DNA of 64,000 nucleotides, taken from contig NZ_AKJK01000101.1 in the NCBI RefSeq assembly GCF_000282375.1, positions 1-64,000 of the forward strand, written 5' to 3'. The translations under genes were made by a program, and so were the position numbers. Shown piece by piece: positions 50,279-57,880 of this stretch (the first letter of the stretch is position 1; the number at the start of each line of letters is the position of its first letter). The notes below the pieces were generated by a model. It was not told the DNA's origin. It searched no databases and worked only from the letters and a program-made list of their open reading frames with translations. Origin of the DNA: Pseudomonas sp. GM50 (GTDB lineage Bacteria > Pseudomonadota > Gammaproteobacteria > Pseudomonadales > Pseudomonadaceae).

Positions 50279-50943
50279 CAGGCGTGCTCCACGCGGATCG
50301 CTTCGAACTGGGTGTCATGCATCACCTCGGCCACCGAGCGACCGCTGCGCACGGCCTCGACCATGCCGTCCTGGCGGCGGGCGATGCGCTCACCGAGGTC
50401 GATGACCTTTTCGATATAGGTTTGGGGGACGAACACGGTTCCGCAGGTATCGGCAATGACATAGTCATCCTCGCTGACGTCGACACCGGCGACTTTGATC
50501 GTCACTGCCGCATCGACCTGCACCACGCGGTTGCGCGCACTGATCATGGTGACCCCACGGCCATAAACCGGGTAACCAATCGCTTCGCTGCCGTCGATGT
50601 CGCGGCTGAAACCGTCGATCACCGTGCCGCGTACGTGCTTGCCCGCCGCCGCGTTGGCGAGGATGTCGCCCCAGCAGGAAATACCTTCGATGCCGCCGGC
50701 GATCACCAGCACACGATCGTCGCTGTCGATTTGTTCAACCACCGGGGTAATCAGGTGCACGGTGGGCACGGTGTCGGACTTGGGCGCCAGCAATACGGTA
50801 CTGGCGCGGCCAACGATCTTCGGGCAGTTCCACAGCGGGCGTAGCCCCACGGTGGCGCCTGGCAGGCCGAGGAAGTCGAGCGCGTCGGAAACCGTGTTGG
50901 TATCCAGCGCCGCCAAGCGATCCAGCAAACTCTTATTGATCAT
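50278..50943 (-). CDS. RraA-fold aldolase-like protein, paralog 3
   Basis: A 221-residue RraA-family protein and first gene of the operon: SDALDFLGLPGATVGLRPL, VLVIAGGIEGISCWGDILANAA, RGTVIDGFSRDIDGSEAIGYPVY and YVIADTCGTVFVPQTY. It is closest in layout to paralog 2 (same WGD-to-RD spacing and GLPG N-terminal motif), suggesting these two arose by duplication with paralog 1 more distant. It is divergent from a LysR gene with a dyad operator between them. Related proteins include 4-hydroxy-4-methyl-2-oxoglutarate aldolase. Confidence 0.85.
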   Translation of the reverse strand: MINKSLLDRLAALDTNTVSDALDFLGLPGATVGLRPLWNCPKIVGRASTVLLAPKSDTVPTVHLITPVVEQIDSDDRVLVIAGGIEGISCWGDILANAAAGKHVRGTVIDGFSRDIDGSEAIGYPVYGRGVTMISARNRVVQVDAAVTIKVAGVDVSEDDYVIADTCGTVFVPQTYIEKVIDLGERIARRQDGMVEAVRSGRSVAEVMHDTQFEAIRVEHA

Positions 50944-50989
50944 GGGAAAGCCCCAGTGGTGACGGAGGCGCCCAGTGTCAGCGAGACAA

Positions 50990-51011
50990 TTTGATAGGTA
51001 TATTACTAATC
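50990..51011. promoter_or_regulatory. LysR-type operator in the divergent promoter region
   Basis: TTTGATAGGT (50990-50999) starts an imperfect dyad GATAGGTATATTACTAATC. A facing half site ACCTAT lies at 51034-51039, ten bases before the LysR start. The identical decamer TTTGATAGGT recurs at 51938-51947 in front of the hydrolase gene. Confidence 0.6.
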
Positions 51012-51048
51012 ACAGAAGCGTTACATACGTTAAACCTATGGATTAGCC

Positions 51049-51942
51049 ATGATCAATTTCCGTCTGATTCGTCACCTCTGGTTGTTCCTGGCCGTCGCCG
51101 AAGAACAGAATTTCGGCCGCGCCGCCAAACGCCTGGGAATGTCCCAGCCGCCGCTGAGCGAGCAGATTCAAGTGCTGGAGCAGGCACTCAAGGTCAAGCT
51201 GTTCGAGCGCTCGCGGCGTGGCGCGAAGCTGACTCCGGTGGGGGCGGCGATCCTGCCAGCAGTGCGCAAATTCGCCGAGCAACTGGAGCGCTTGGAACTG
51301 GCCGTGGAAGAGGCGGTGGCGGGGCAGTCAGGGATGTTGACCGTCGGCGCGATTTCCACGGCGATGTTCGATGTGTTGCCCGGGCTGATCGAGCAACTGA
51401 AGATTGATTACCCGCACCTCAGCGTGTCCGTGCGGGAAATCGACAGCGTCGAAGCCGTGCCCGCACTGGAAGCCGGGGACATCGACCTGGCCTTCGCCCG
51501 TCTGGATGGTGATCTGGGGGCTTCGATCAAGTCGCTGCCGCTGACCGAGGATCGTCTGGTCGTGGCCCTGCCCAGCGATCATCCATTGGCTGCGCGCAAG
51601 CGCATCAGCCTGTCGAGCCTGGCCACCGAGCCCTTGGTGATGTTTTCCCGAAAGGTCAGCCCGGTGTACTTCGACAATCTGATCGCAACCTGCCGCGCCA
51701 GTGGTTTTTCCCCGCGCGTGTTGCATGAAGTGCGCTCCGTCGCTTCGCAAATCGCTTTCGTCAGTTGTGGGCAAGGCATCGCTTTGGTGCCGGCGTCGCT
51801 GAAAAAACTGGCCCCCGACAATGTGGTGTTGCGACCACTGAGCCAGCCGCTCAATGTGGTAACGACAGCGGTGGCCTGGAACGCCGATCGGCCCAATCCG
51901 CTGGTGGAGGAGGTGGTCGCCCGGCTCCGAAAGAGAGTTTGA
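51049..51942 (+). CDS. LysR-family regulator of the RraA-like operon
   Basis: A 297-residue LTTR. Residues 3-62 form the helix-turn-helix (FRLIRHLWLFLAVAEEQNFGRAAKRLGMSQPPLSEQIQVLEQALKVKLFER), followed by a standard co-inducer domain starting GMLTVGAISTAMFDVLPGLIEQL. It is divergent from the three RraA-like genes and upstream of an alpha/beta hydrolase gene. Its stop codon overlaps the palindrome at 51942-51956. The inducer is probably the pathway substrate or an intermediate. Confidence 0.9.
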   Translation: MINFRLIRHLWLFLAVAEEQNFGRAAKRLGMSQPPLSEQIQVLEQALKVKLFERSRRGAKLTPVGAAILPAVRKFAEQLERLELAVEEAVAGQSGMLTVGAISTAMFDVLPGLIEQLKIDYPHLSVSVREIDSVEAVPALEAGDIDLAFARLDGDLGASIKSLPLTEDRLVVALPSDHPLAARKRISLSSLATEPLVMFSRKVSPVYFDNLIATCRASGFSPRVLHEVRSVASQIAFVSCGQGIALVPASLKKLAPDNVVLRPLSQPLNVVTTAVAWNADRPNPLVEEVVARLRKRV

Positions 51943-51956
51943 TAGGTTTGACCTAT
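51938..51956. promoter_or_regulatory. LysR-type operator before the hydrolase gene
   Basis: TTTGATAGGT-TTG-ACCTAT contains the perfect palindrome ATAGGT-N3-ACCTAT. It shares a ten-base identity with the element in the LysR/RraA promoter region and lies 117 bases before the hydrolase GTG. It suggests a second, separately activated target of the same LysR protein. Confidence 0.6.
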
Positions 51957-52072
51957 GACGGTATTCCCGAATGAGGAATTTACAGAAGGCCCGATCCCCG
52001 CGAGATTGACGACTTTGCTGCGGGCGGCAAAGTCGGCCCGGCGGTCACCTTTTCGCTCAAGGAATTCATCAC

Positions 52073-52891
52073 GTGTCCAAACCCGAAACCTTCACTCAAG
52101 CGCACATTCCACTGACGGTGGAGGGCGTCCAGCTGAACATCGCTACCCTTCACCGAGACGGTGTACTGGCGCCGATTGTGTTCCTGCATGGGTTTGGCTC
52201 GACCAAGGAAGACTATGCCGACATCGTGCAGCAGGCCGCCTTCGCCGGTCATCCTTTCGTCGCTTATGACGCACCGGGTTGCGGCGAAAGCCAGTGCAGC
52301 GACCTTTCGCGGATTTCCATCCCTTTTCTGCTGAGGACCGCGTTGCAGGTGCTGGAGCATTTCGGTATCGAACGCTTTCATCTGGTCGGCCATTCCATGG
52401 GTGGGCTGACCGCACTGATGCTGGCCCATCAATGCCCGGACCGGGTGCTCAGCTTCGTCGACATCGAGGGCAACATCGCTCCGGAGGACTGCTTCCTCAG
52501 CCGGCAGATCGTCGATTATCCGGCGGACGATCCCGAGGTGTTTTTCGCCGCCTTCATCGAACGCGCCCGGCACGCGCCGGCTTGTGCCAGTGCGCTTTAT
52601 TCCGCGAGCTTGCGCCACAAGGTGCGTGCTGGAGCGGTGCGCGGGATTTTCGAGTCGATGGTCGATCTCTCCGACAACGCCGACTTGATGGGCAAGTTCC
52701 TCGGCCTGCCATGCCCGCGCATGTTCATGTACGGCGTACAGAACGCTTCATTGTCCTATCTGCCACATATCCAGGCCCAAGGCGTGCGGTTGGCGCCGAT
52801 CGCGCAGTGCGGGCATTTCCCCATGTATTCCAACCCGATCGCGATGTGGCAGCAGATCGCCGATTTTCAGGCGAACGGCCATCGCGGATGA
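52073..52891 (+). CDS. Alpha/beta hydrolase
   Basis: A 272-residue alpha/beta-hydrolase. FLHGFGSTKEDY is the oxyanion region, LVGHSMGGL carries the nucleophile serine, and IAQCGHFPMYSNP the catalytic histidine. The start is GTG at 52073 with AAGGA nine bases upstream. The preceding palindrome shared with the LysR/RraA promoter region ties it to the RraA-aminotransferase system; it may open an ester or lactone precursor. Substrate unknown. Confidence 0.85.
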   Translation: MSKPETFTQAHIPLTVEGVQLNIATLHRDGVLAPIVFLHGFGSTKEDYADIVQQAAFAGHPFVAYDAPGCGESQCSDLSRISIPFLLRTALQVLEHFGIERFHLVGHSMGGLTALMLAHQCPDRVLSFVDIEGNIAPEDCFLSRQIVDYPADDPEVFFAAFIERARHAPACASALYSASLRHKVRAGAVRGIFESMVDLSDNADLMGKFLGLPCPRMFMYGVQNASLSYLPHIQAQGVRLAPIAQCGHFPMYSNPIAMWQQIADFQANGHRG

Positions 52892-52965
52892 GTCCGGCAC
52901 GAGATGCACAGCACCGTTGTGAACTATTCTTTTCAAGTGGCCCCTGCAATGCCTCATTCAAGGAA

Positions 52966-52979
52966 TTGATATAAATCAA
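52966..52979. promoter_or_regulatory. ANR/FNR box
   Basis: TTGATATAAATCAA is a perfect match to TTGAT-N4-ATCAA. It lies 86 bases before the universal stress protein start. ANR is the oxygen-sensing activator of Pseudomonas, so the two genes downstream should be induced at low oxygen. Confidence 0.9.
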
Positions 52980-53065
52980 CGCTTAAGAGGCTTTAATGGC
53001 GGAGTCTGGGCCTGATGCTGGATTCTCGAGCCGGCGTCGAGGATCAACCTGTCTGGAGTCAGATC

Positions 53066-53953
53066 ATGAGCCAGTATCAACGGTTATTACTGATCATCAA
53101 CCCGCTCCTGCGCCATTCTCCTGCGATAAACCATGGCGCCGCCCTGGCCAAGGCCAGCGGGGCGAGCTTGCACATTGCCGGCCTGATTCCCTCGTTGGAC
53201 ATTCTGTCGCTGCTCGAAGAAGGCGACCGCAAAATGGCCCGGGCGACCTACCTGCAGGAGCACCGTGACTGGCTCGAGGAGCAGGCGGCAAAGATGCAAG
53301 GCCGGGGGATCGAGGTGACAACCGAAGTCGCATGGGCTGACAACATGCGCCAGGACATCCTTGACCACGTCAAGCAAATGCAGCCCGATCTGTTGATCAA
53401 GCAAGTGCAGCATGAGCCGGTGCTCAAGCGCGCGTTCTTCACGCCGCTGGATTGGCGTTTGTTGCGCCATTGTCCGGTCCCGGTTTATCTGGTAGGGGGT
53501 GAATGCCATGCCTTGCCGCAGAAGGTAGTGGCCGCGGTTGACGTGTCAGACACCGAGCCTTCGAACAGTGAACTCAATGACCGGATCATCCTGCAGGCGT
53601 CGAGTCTTGCGCTGCAGTGCAACGCCGAGCTGCATCTGTTGTACGCGTGTGACATTTCGGCAGCTTTTCTGGCGGATCTGAGCGGCGGTCTGACGCTCTC
53701 GGAGCTGACCAGGGATTTGCGCAACGACCTGGAAGCGTCATTTCTCAAGCTGGCCGCCCGATTCGGTGTACCCCCTGAGTGTCGACATTTCATCGTGGGG
53801 CAACCTGTCTCGGTACTGAGTGAATTCACCCACGTGCATCAAGTGGATGTGATCGTGATGGGCAGGGCTCAATACCGTGGCCTGGAGCGGCTGCTTGGCA
53901 GCACAACGGAACATATCCTGTACCAGGTGCCTTGCAGCATTCTGGCGGTCTAG
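53066..53953 (+). CDS. Tandem universal stress protein (UspE-type)
   Basis: A 295-residue protein with two Usp domains: the first begins QRLLLIINPLLRHSPAINHGAALAKASGASLHI, the second starts after KVVAAVDVSDTEPSN near residue 155 and ends with DVIVMGRAQYRGLERLLGSTTEHILYQVPCSILAV, which holds the GXXG/nucleotide-loop pattern (GSTTEHIL). Start at 53066 has GGAG eight bases upstream. An ANR box precedes it, in line with known anaerobic control of Pseudomonas usp genes. It is followed by a phosphoribosyltransferase gene. Confidence 0.9.
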   Translation: MSQYQRLLLIINPLLRHSPAINHGAALAKASGASLHIAGLIPSLDILSLLEEGDRKMARATYLQEHRDWLEEQAAKMQGRGIEVTTEVAWADNMRQDILDHVKQMQPDLLIKQVQHEPVLKRAFFTPLDWRLLRHCPVPVYLVGGECHALPQKVVAAVDVSDTEPSNSELNDRIILQASSLALQCNAELHLLYACDISAAFLADLSGGLTLSELTRDLRNDLEASFLKLAARFGVPPECRHFIVGQPVSVLSEFTHVHQVDVIVMGRAQYRGLERLLGSTTEHILYQVPCSILAV

Positions 53954-53997
53954 GGGCGGGCACCCTTATCGGGATCCCGCCCCAGGGAGGTTTTCAA

Positions 53998-54702
53998 ATG
54001 ACTAGTCCTTCATTGCAAACCATCTTGCATGACCGGGTTGATGCCGGCCGAGGCCTGGTGGAGCCGCTGCTTAAATACGCGAAAAGAGCCGACGTCATCG
54101 TCCTTGCCTTGCCCCGGGGCGGCGTTCCGGTTGCTTATGAAGTGGCCACGGCCCTGGAGGTTCGCCTGGACCTGATGCTGGTGCGCAAGTTGGGAGTACC
54201 GACCCACCAGGAGTTCGCCATGGGCGCGATTGCCAGTGGCGGGATACAAATCGTTAATGAAGATGCGCTGCGGGCTAATGGTATTGATCAACGTACATTC
54301 GATGGCGTGGTTGCAAAGGAAACGCAGGAATTGTTGCGTCGCGAGCGGGTGTACCGGGCATCGCGCGCACCTGTGGCGCTCAAGGATCAGGTGGTGATTC
54401 TGATCGATGATGGCCTGGCGACAGGGGCGACGATGATGGCCGCGATACAGGCTGTGCGCCTGCAAACACCGTCTCGCATCGTCGTTGCCGTGCCGGTGGC
54501 CCCCCTTGAAACGGCAGAGGCGTTGCGCGACGAAGTGGACGAGCTGATCTGCCCGCTGATCCCTGATTGGCTGATTTCGATTGGCCATTGGTACACGGAT
54601 TTTTCGCAGACATCGGACGAAGAAGTCATCGATCTTTTGCATCGGGCGTGGCAGAGAGAGTCCGGCTCGGGCGACTCATTTCAGAACGGTTCCGGTATTT
54701 GA
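53998..54702 (+). CDS. Phosphoribosyltransferase-domain protein
   Basis: A 234-residue type I PRTase-fold protein. VIVLALPRGGVPVAYEVA and the PRPP-binding loop VVILIDDGLATGATMMAAI are complete. It resembles the stand-alone PRTase-like proteins often found near Usp or dienelactone-hydrolase genes, whose nucleobase substrate is unknown. RBS is GGGAGG. It follows the Usp gene by 44 bases and is likely in the same ANR-controlled operon. Confidence 0.85.
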   Translation: MTSPSLQTILHDRVDAGRGLVEPLLKYAKRADVIVLALPRGGVPVAYEVATALEVRLDLMLVRKLGVPTHQEFAMGAIASGGIQIVNEDALRANGIDQRTFDGVVAKETQELLRRERVYRASRAPVALKDQVVILIDDGLATGATMMAAIQAVRLQTPSRIVVAVPVAPLETAEALRDEVDELICPLIPDWLISIGHWYTDFSQTSDEEVIDLLHRAWQRESGSGDSFQNGSGI

Positions 54703-54738
54703 GCCGTTGCCTGGCGTGGAATAAACCACGTCAGGCCT

Positions 54739-56166
54739 TCAAGTAATCCTGACGTTCACGAATTGCCACGGATCGGATTCATCGGTCTGCTCGGGCATCA
54801 GTGAGTGACGTCCGGTAAGGGGCGTCCAGTCGGAATAAATGCCTTCTACATTGCCAAGGTAAGGCATGCAGATCTGCAGAATCTCCCTGAAGGGCAATTC
54901 ATCCGGCTCGACTATGCCGCGTTGCGGATTGCGAATAGCCCAGATCACGCCGGCCAGCACTCCCGCCGTCACTTGCAGGCTGGTGGCGCTGTTATAGGGG
55001 CATAGAGCCCGGGCTTGCTGGATCGATAAGCGCGAGCCATACCAATAACTGTTCCTGGCATGCCCCATCAGCAGCACGCCGAGTTCGTCACTGCCGCCGA
55101 GGATTTCGTCATCGAGCAGACGCTGGCCGCTCTGCGGTTTCCAGTTGCGCTCGGCGAGTTCGTGCACCGAGAGCAACGCATCATCACAGGGCCGATAAGC
55201 GTAGTGGACGGTTGGCCGGTAAGTCGGCTGCCTTCCCCCCTGGCCAAGGGTCAGGTAGTCGGCAATCGACAGGGCTTCGTTGTGAGTCACGAGCAGCCCA
55301 TGGGTTGGCCCCGTCGAGGGTGTCCAGGTTCGAACCGGCGTGGAGGCGCCGGGGCGTTGCAGATAGATCCCGGCCTGGCACCCGAAGGCGTGGTAATAGC
55401 CATCCTCGGGCAGCGCTTTCTCATGGCTGCCCCAACCCAACTCCGCCGGTTGGCTGCCTTCACTGATGAAACCGTCCACAGACCAGGTGTTGACGAACTC
55501 ATCGGCGATTTTGTGTTGCGATGAATACTGCGAATCGCGTTCGGCGATATGGATGCAGCGGATATTCAGTCGACTGGCCAGTTGCGCCCATTCTTCGCGA
55601 GTAGCGGGCGGGGGCGTTGTGTCACCCAAATTCTCTGCGAGGTTGACCAGTGCCTGCTTGACCAGGTGGGACACCAGACCGGGATTGGCCCTGTGGGTCA
55701 AAATGGCGGTGGGCATGCCTTGCGCACCTTCACCCCGAAGCCGGAGTGCCGCTTCCCTCAATGCATAGTTGGATCTTTCGGACAGGGATTTGTCGGGGTC
55801 GGTATAACCGCCTTCCCACGGTTCGATACAGGTGTCCAGATACAACACGCCTTTACGCTGGGCGAACTGAATCAGGGACAGGCTGGACACCCCTACGGAG
55901 AGGTTGAGCAGAAAGTCGCCAGCGTTCAAAAGAGGGTCCAGCACCTTCTCGTAATTATTCTGGTCCAGTTGCTCGGCTTGGTGGGTGACGCCAAATTCCT
56001 GCACGAGCAAGCGTCCATCTTCATCGGGACTGAGGATCAGCAGTCGCTGCGGCTCAAGCTCAAGATGGCGCAACAGCAGCGGGAGTACGCCTTTTCCGAT
56101 ACAGCCAGAGCCGATCATCACCAACCTGGCATTAAAGGGCTGAATGACATGCTCAAGGTCGGACAT
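54739..56166 (-). CDS. hss: Homospermidine synthase
   Basis: A 475-residue enzyme making homospermidine from putrescine (and spermidine) with NAD. The Rossmann motif VMIGSGCIGKGVLPLLLRHL is at residues 15-34, then YLDTCIEPWEGGYTDP and ILTHRANPGLVSHLVKQAL as in bacterial HSS. Length fits the family (about 470-480). It is a single-gene unit convergent with the phosphoribosyltransferase gene. It would produce a polyamine that is less common in gamma-proteobacteria than putrescine and spermidine. Confidence 0.93.
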   Translation of the reverse strand: MSDLEHVIQPFNARLVMIGSGCIGKGVLPLLLRHLELEPQRLLILSPDEDGRLLVQEFGVTHQAEQLDQNNYEKVLDPLLNAGDFLLNLSVGVSSLSLIQFAQRKGVLYLDTCIEPWEGGYTDPDKSLSERSNYALREAALRLRGEGAQGMPTAILTHRANPGLVSHLVKQALVNLAENLGDTTPPPATREEWAQLASRLNIRCIHIAERDSQYSSQHKIADEFVNTWSVDGFISEGSQPAELGWGSHEKALPEDGYYHAFGCQAGIYLQRPGASTPVRTWTPSTGPTHGLLVTHNEALSIADYLTLGQGGRQPTYRPTVHYAYRPCDDALLSVHELAERNWKPQSGQRLLDDEILGGSDELGVLLMGHARNSYWYGSRLSIQQARALCPYNSATSLQVTAGVLAGVIWAIRNPQRGIVEPDELPFREILQICMPYLGNVEGIYSDWTPLTGRHSLMPEQTDESDPWQFVNVRIT

Positions 56167-56408
56167 CGATTGCCTCCACCGCCTGACAGCGCGCTCGCCG
56201 CGAATGACCTGTCGATAACCACGACGCTCTCAACTAGAGACTGCAACGCTGACTTAAAACTCAAAAAACTTTCGGACACCTTCAAGGTGGATCTCCTGCA
56301 CCCATCGAGACCGAAAAAAACTCATGAGAATGAGGCGAACTGCTGGCCCCCCGATGTCCGTTTGGTTGTCAAACTTGCTTTCTTTTCAGAAGGTTAGGCA
56401 TTGGCGAT

Positions 56409-56738
56409 ATGCGGACTTTGGTTTGGATGGCTGCAACGTTTTTCCTGGTGACTCTCTCGCTTGAGGCCCAGGCAAAGGACCTGAGTAAAAACAGTCGTTT
56501 CGTCTGCAGCTGGGGCTCGGACATAGCTGCCGGCGCACAGGCGTCGAAGCTTTCCGGGCTCACGCTTTACGGGGCACGCAAGAAACTGCAAGCGCAAAAA
56601 TTCCCCCGGCCGTGGATGCGCATGACAGCCATGGGGATCACGGAGCAAACCTACAACAGTCCCTCGCGCCTCAAGCCGTCCGGCATCAAGCAAACGTATT
56701 ACGAGCAATGCATCAACCATGAACTGGCGCAACGGTAG
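56409..56738 (+). CDS. Small secreted protein of unknown function
   Basis: A 109-residue protein with a signal peptide (TLVWMAATFFLVTLSLEAQA) and an 89-residue mature chain rich in Lys, Arg and aromatic residues, with two cysteines (RFVCSWGSD and YEQCINHEL) that could form a disulfide. I do not recognise the family. It stands alone between hss and a REPIN. The signal peptide and normal codon pattern make it a believable gene, but expression is unproven. Confidence 0.65.
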   Translation: MRTLVWMAATFFLVTLSLEAQAKDLSKNSRFVCSWGSDIAAGAQASKLSGLTLYGARKKLQAQKFPRPWMRMTAMGITEQTYNSPSRLKPSGIKQTYYEQCINHELAQR

Positions 56739-56755
56739 CCTGGAGGAGGGCTAAT

Positions 56756-56859
56756 GTAGGAGCTGCCGCAGGTTGCGATCTTTTGACTTTGGCGTTTGTT
56801 CAGGGAATGAGTCGTCTATTGGAAAAGATCAAAGGATCGCAGCCTTCGGCAGCTCCTAC
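56756..56859. repeat. REPIN (GTAGGAGCTGCCG family)
   Basis: Arms of 31 bases starting GTAGGAGCTGCCG (56756-56786) and ending CGGCAGCTCCTAC (56829-56859) are inverted with a few mismatches and extend into TGCGATC-TTTGA. It lies between the convergent small secreted protein gene and a LysR gene. Confidence 0.85.
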
Positions 56860-56889
56860 GAGGGTTCCCTCGCAACATACGCCGACAGT

Positions 56890-57792
56890 TCACAATCCCC
56901 ATCCCTCTTTCACAGCCTTTCGAATCCCTTCCAGCAACATCGCAAACGCCGGGTTGTCATTGTTCTCGCGCCAGATCAAATGCAGCTCGCTCTGCACGCC
57001 TTCCCACAGATCGATATCGCGAAACACCACGTTCTTGAACACAACGCTGGTGGCGCAGCGCGGCACTAGCGCCAGGCCCATTCCGGCGTTGACCAGGGCC
57101 AGGATGGTCAGGGATGAGCCGAGCCATTGCACATATTCCGGGGCGACGCGGGCCGAGCGGAGCATGCCGGTCAGCAGTTCGTTGAACGGCGGGTAAGCCG
57201 CATGGGAGTACATGAGGAAGGGTTGTGCGTCCAGGTCTTTGACAGACACGGTTTCGGCGCTGGCCAGCCGATGGTTGTGGGGGACGGCCAATACAAAGGG
57301 TTCACGCACCAGGCATTCGGTGGCGTAGCCCGGCTCCAGCAACGGCGCGCGGACGATGCCCAGATCGATCCGGCGGGCGCGGAGGGCTTCGTGTTGCTGG
57401 TAGGTGTTCATTTCCGACAGATCGATTTTGACCTGAGGCTGTTTGAGCCGCGCTTCAGCGATGACCTTGGGCAGGAACTCGTAAACGGCGCTGCCGACGA
57501 AGCTGATGTTGACCGTACCGATGTCCCCTTCGGCGAAACGCCGGGCGGTCACGGCGGCTTGCTGAGCGCGCTCCAGCAGGTTCTGCGCTTCGATGAAGAA
57601 GGCCCGGCCGGCGGCGGTCAAGGCGACGCTACGCGTGCTGCGGGTGAACAACTCGACGCCGAGGTGATGCTCCAACAATTGGATCTGCCGACTGAGGGGC
57701 GGTTGAGTCATGTTCAACCGTTCGGCGGCCCGGCGGAAGTTGAGTTCGGTGGCGACGGTTGTAAAGCAGCGCAATTGCGTCAGTTCGAACAT
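56890..57792 (-). CDS. LysR-family regulator next to glucarate genes
   Basis: A 300-residue LTTR with helix-turn-helix at residues 3-60 (LTQLRCFTTVATELNFRRAAERLNMTQPPLSRQIQLLEHHLGVELF) and a BenM/CatR-like effector domain (GTVNISFVGSAVYEFLPKVIAEAR). It is divergent from the MFS and dehydratase genes with 88 bases between starts, so it most likely regulates them. ATG at 57792 aligns with the usual LysR start. Confidence 0.88.
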   Translation of the reverse strand: MFELTQLRCFTTVATELNFRRAAERLNMTQPPLSRQIQLLEHHLGVELFTRSTRSVALTAAGRAFFIEAQNLLERAQQAAVTARRFAEGDIGTVNISFVGSAVYEFLPKVIAEARLKQPQVKIDLSEMNTYQQHEALRARRIDLGIVRAPLLEPGYATECLVREPFVLAVPHNHRLASAETVSVKDLDAQPFLMYSHAAYPPFNELLTGMLRSARVAPEYVQWLGSSLTILALVNAGMGLALVPRCATSVVFKNVVFRDIDLWEGVQSELHLIWRENNDNPAFAMLLEGIRKAVKEGWGL

Positions 57793-57880
57793 TGATCTAA
57801 TCCAGGTATCAATCGAGTGCCAAGTTAGATTAGACGGGATCAATAGGCCCGTCCATGATCGGCTTTCCCCTAAAAAAACA

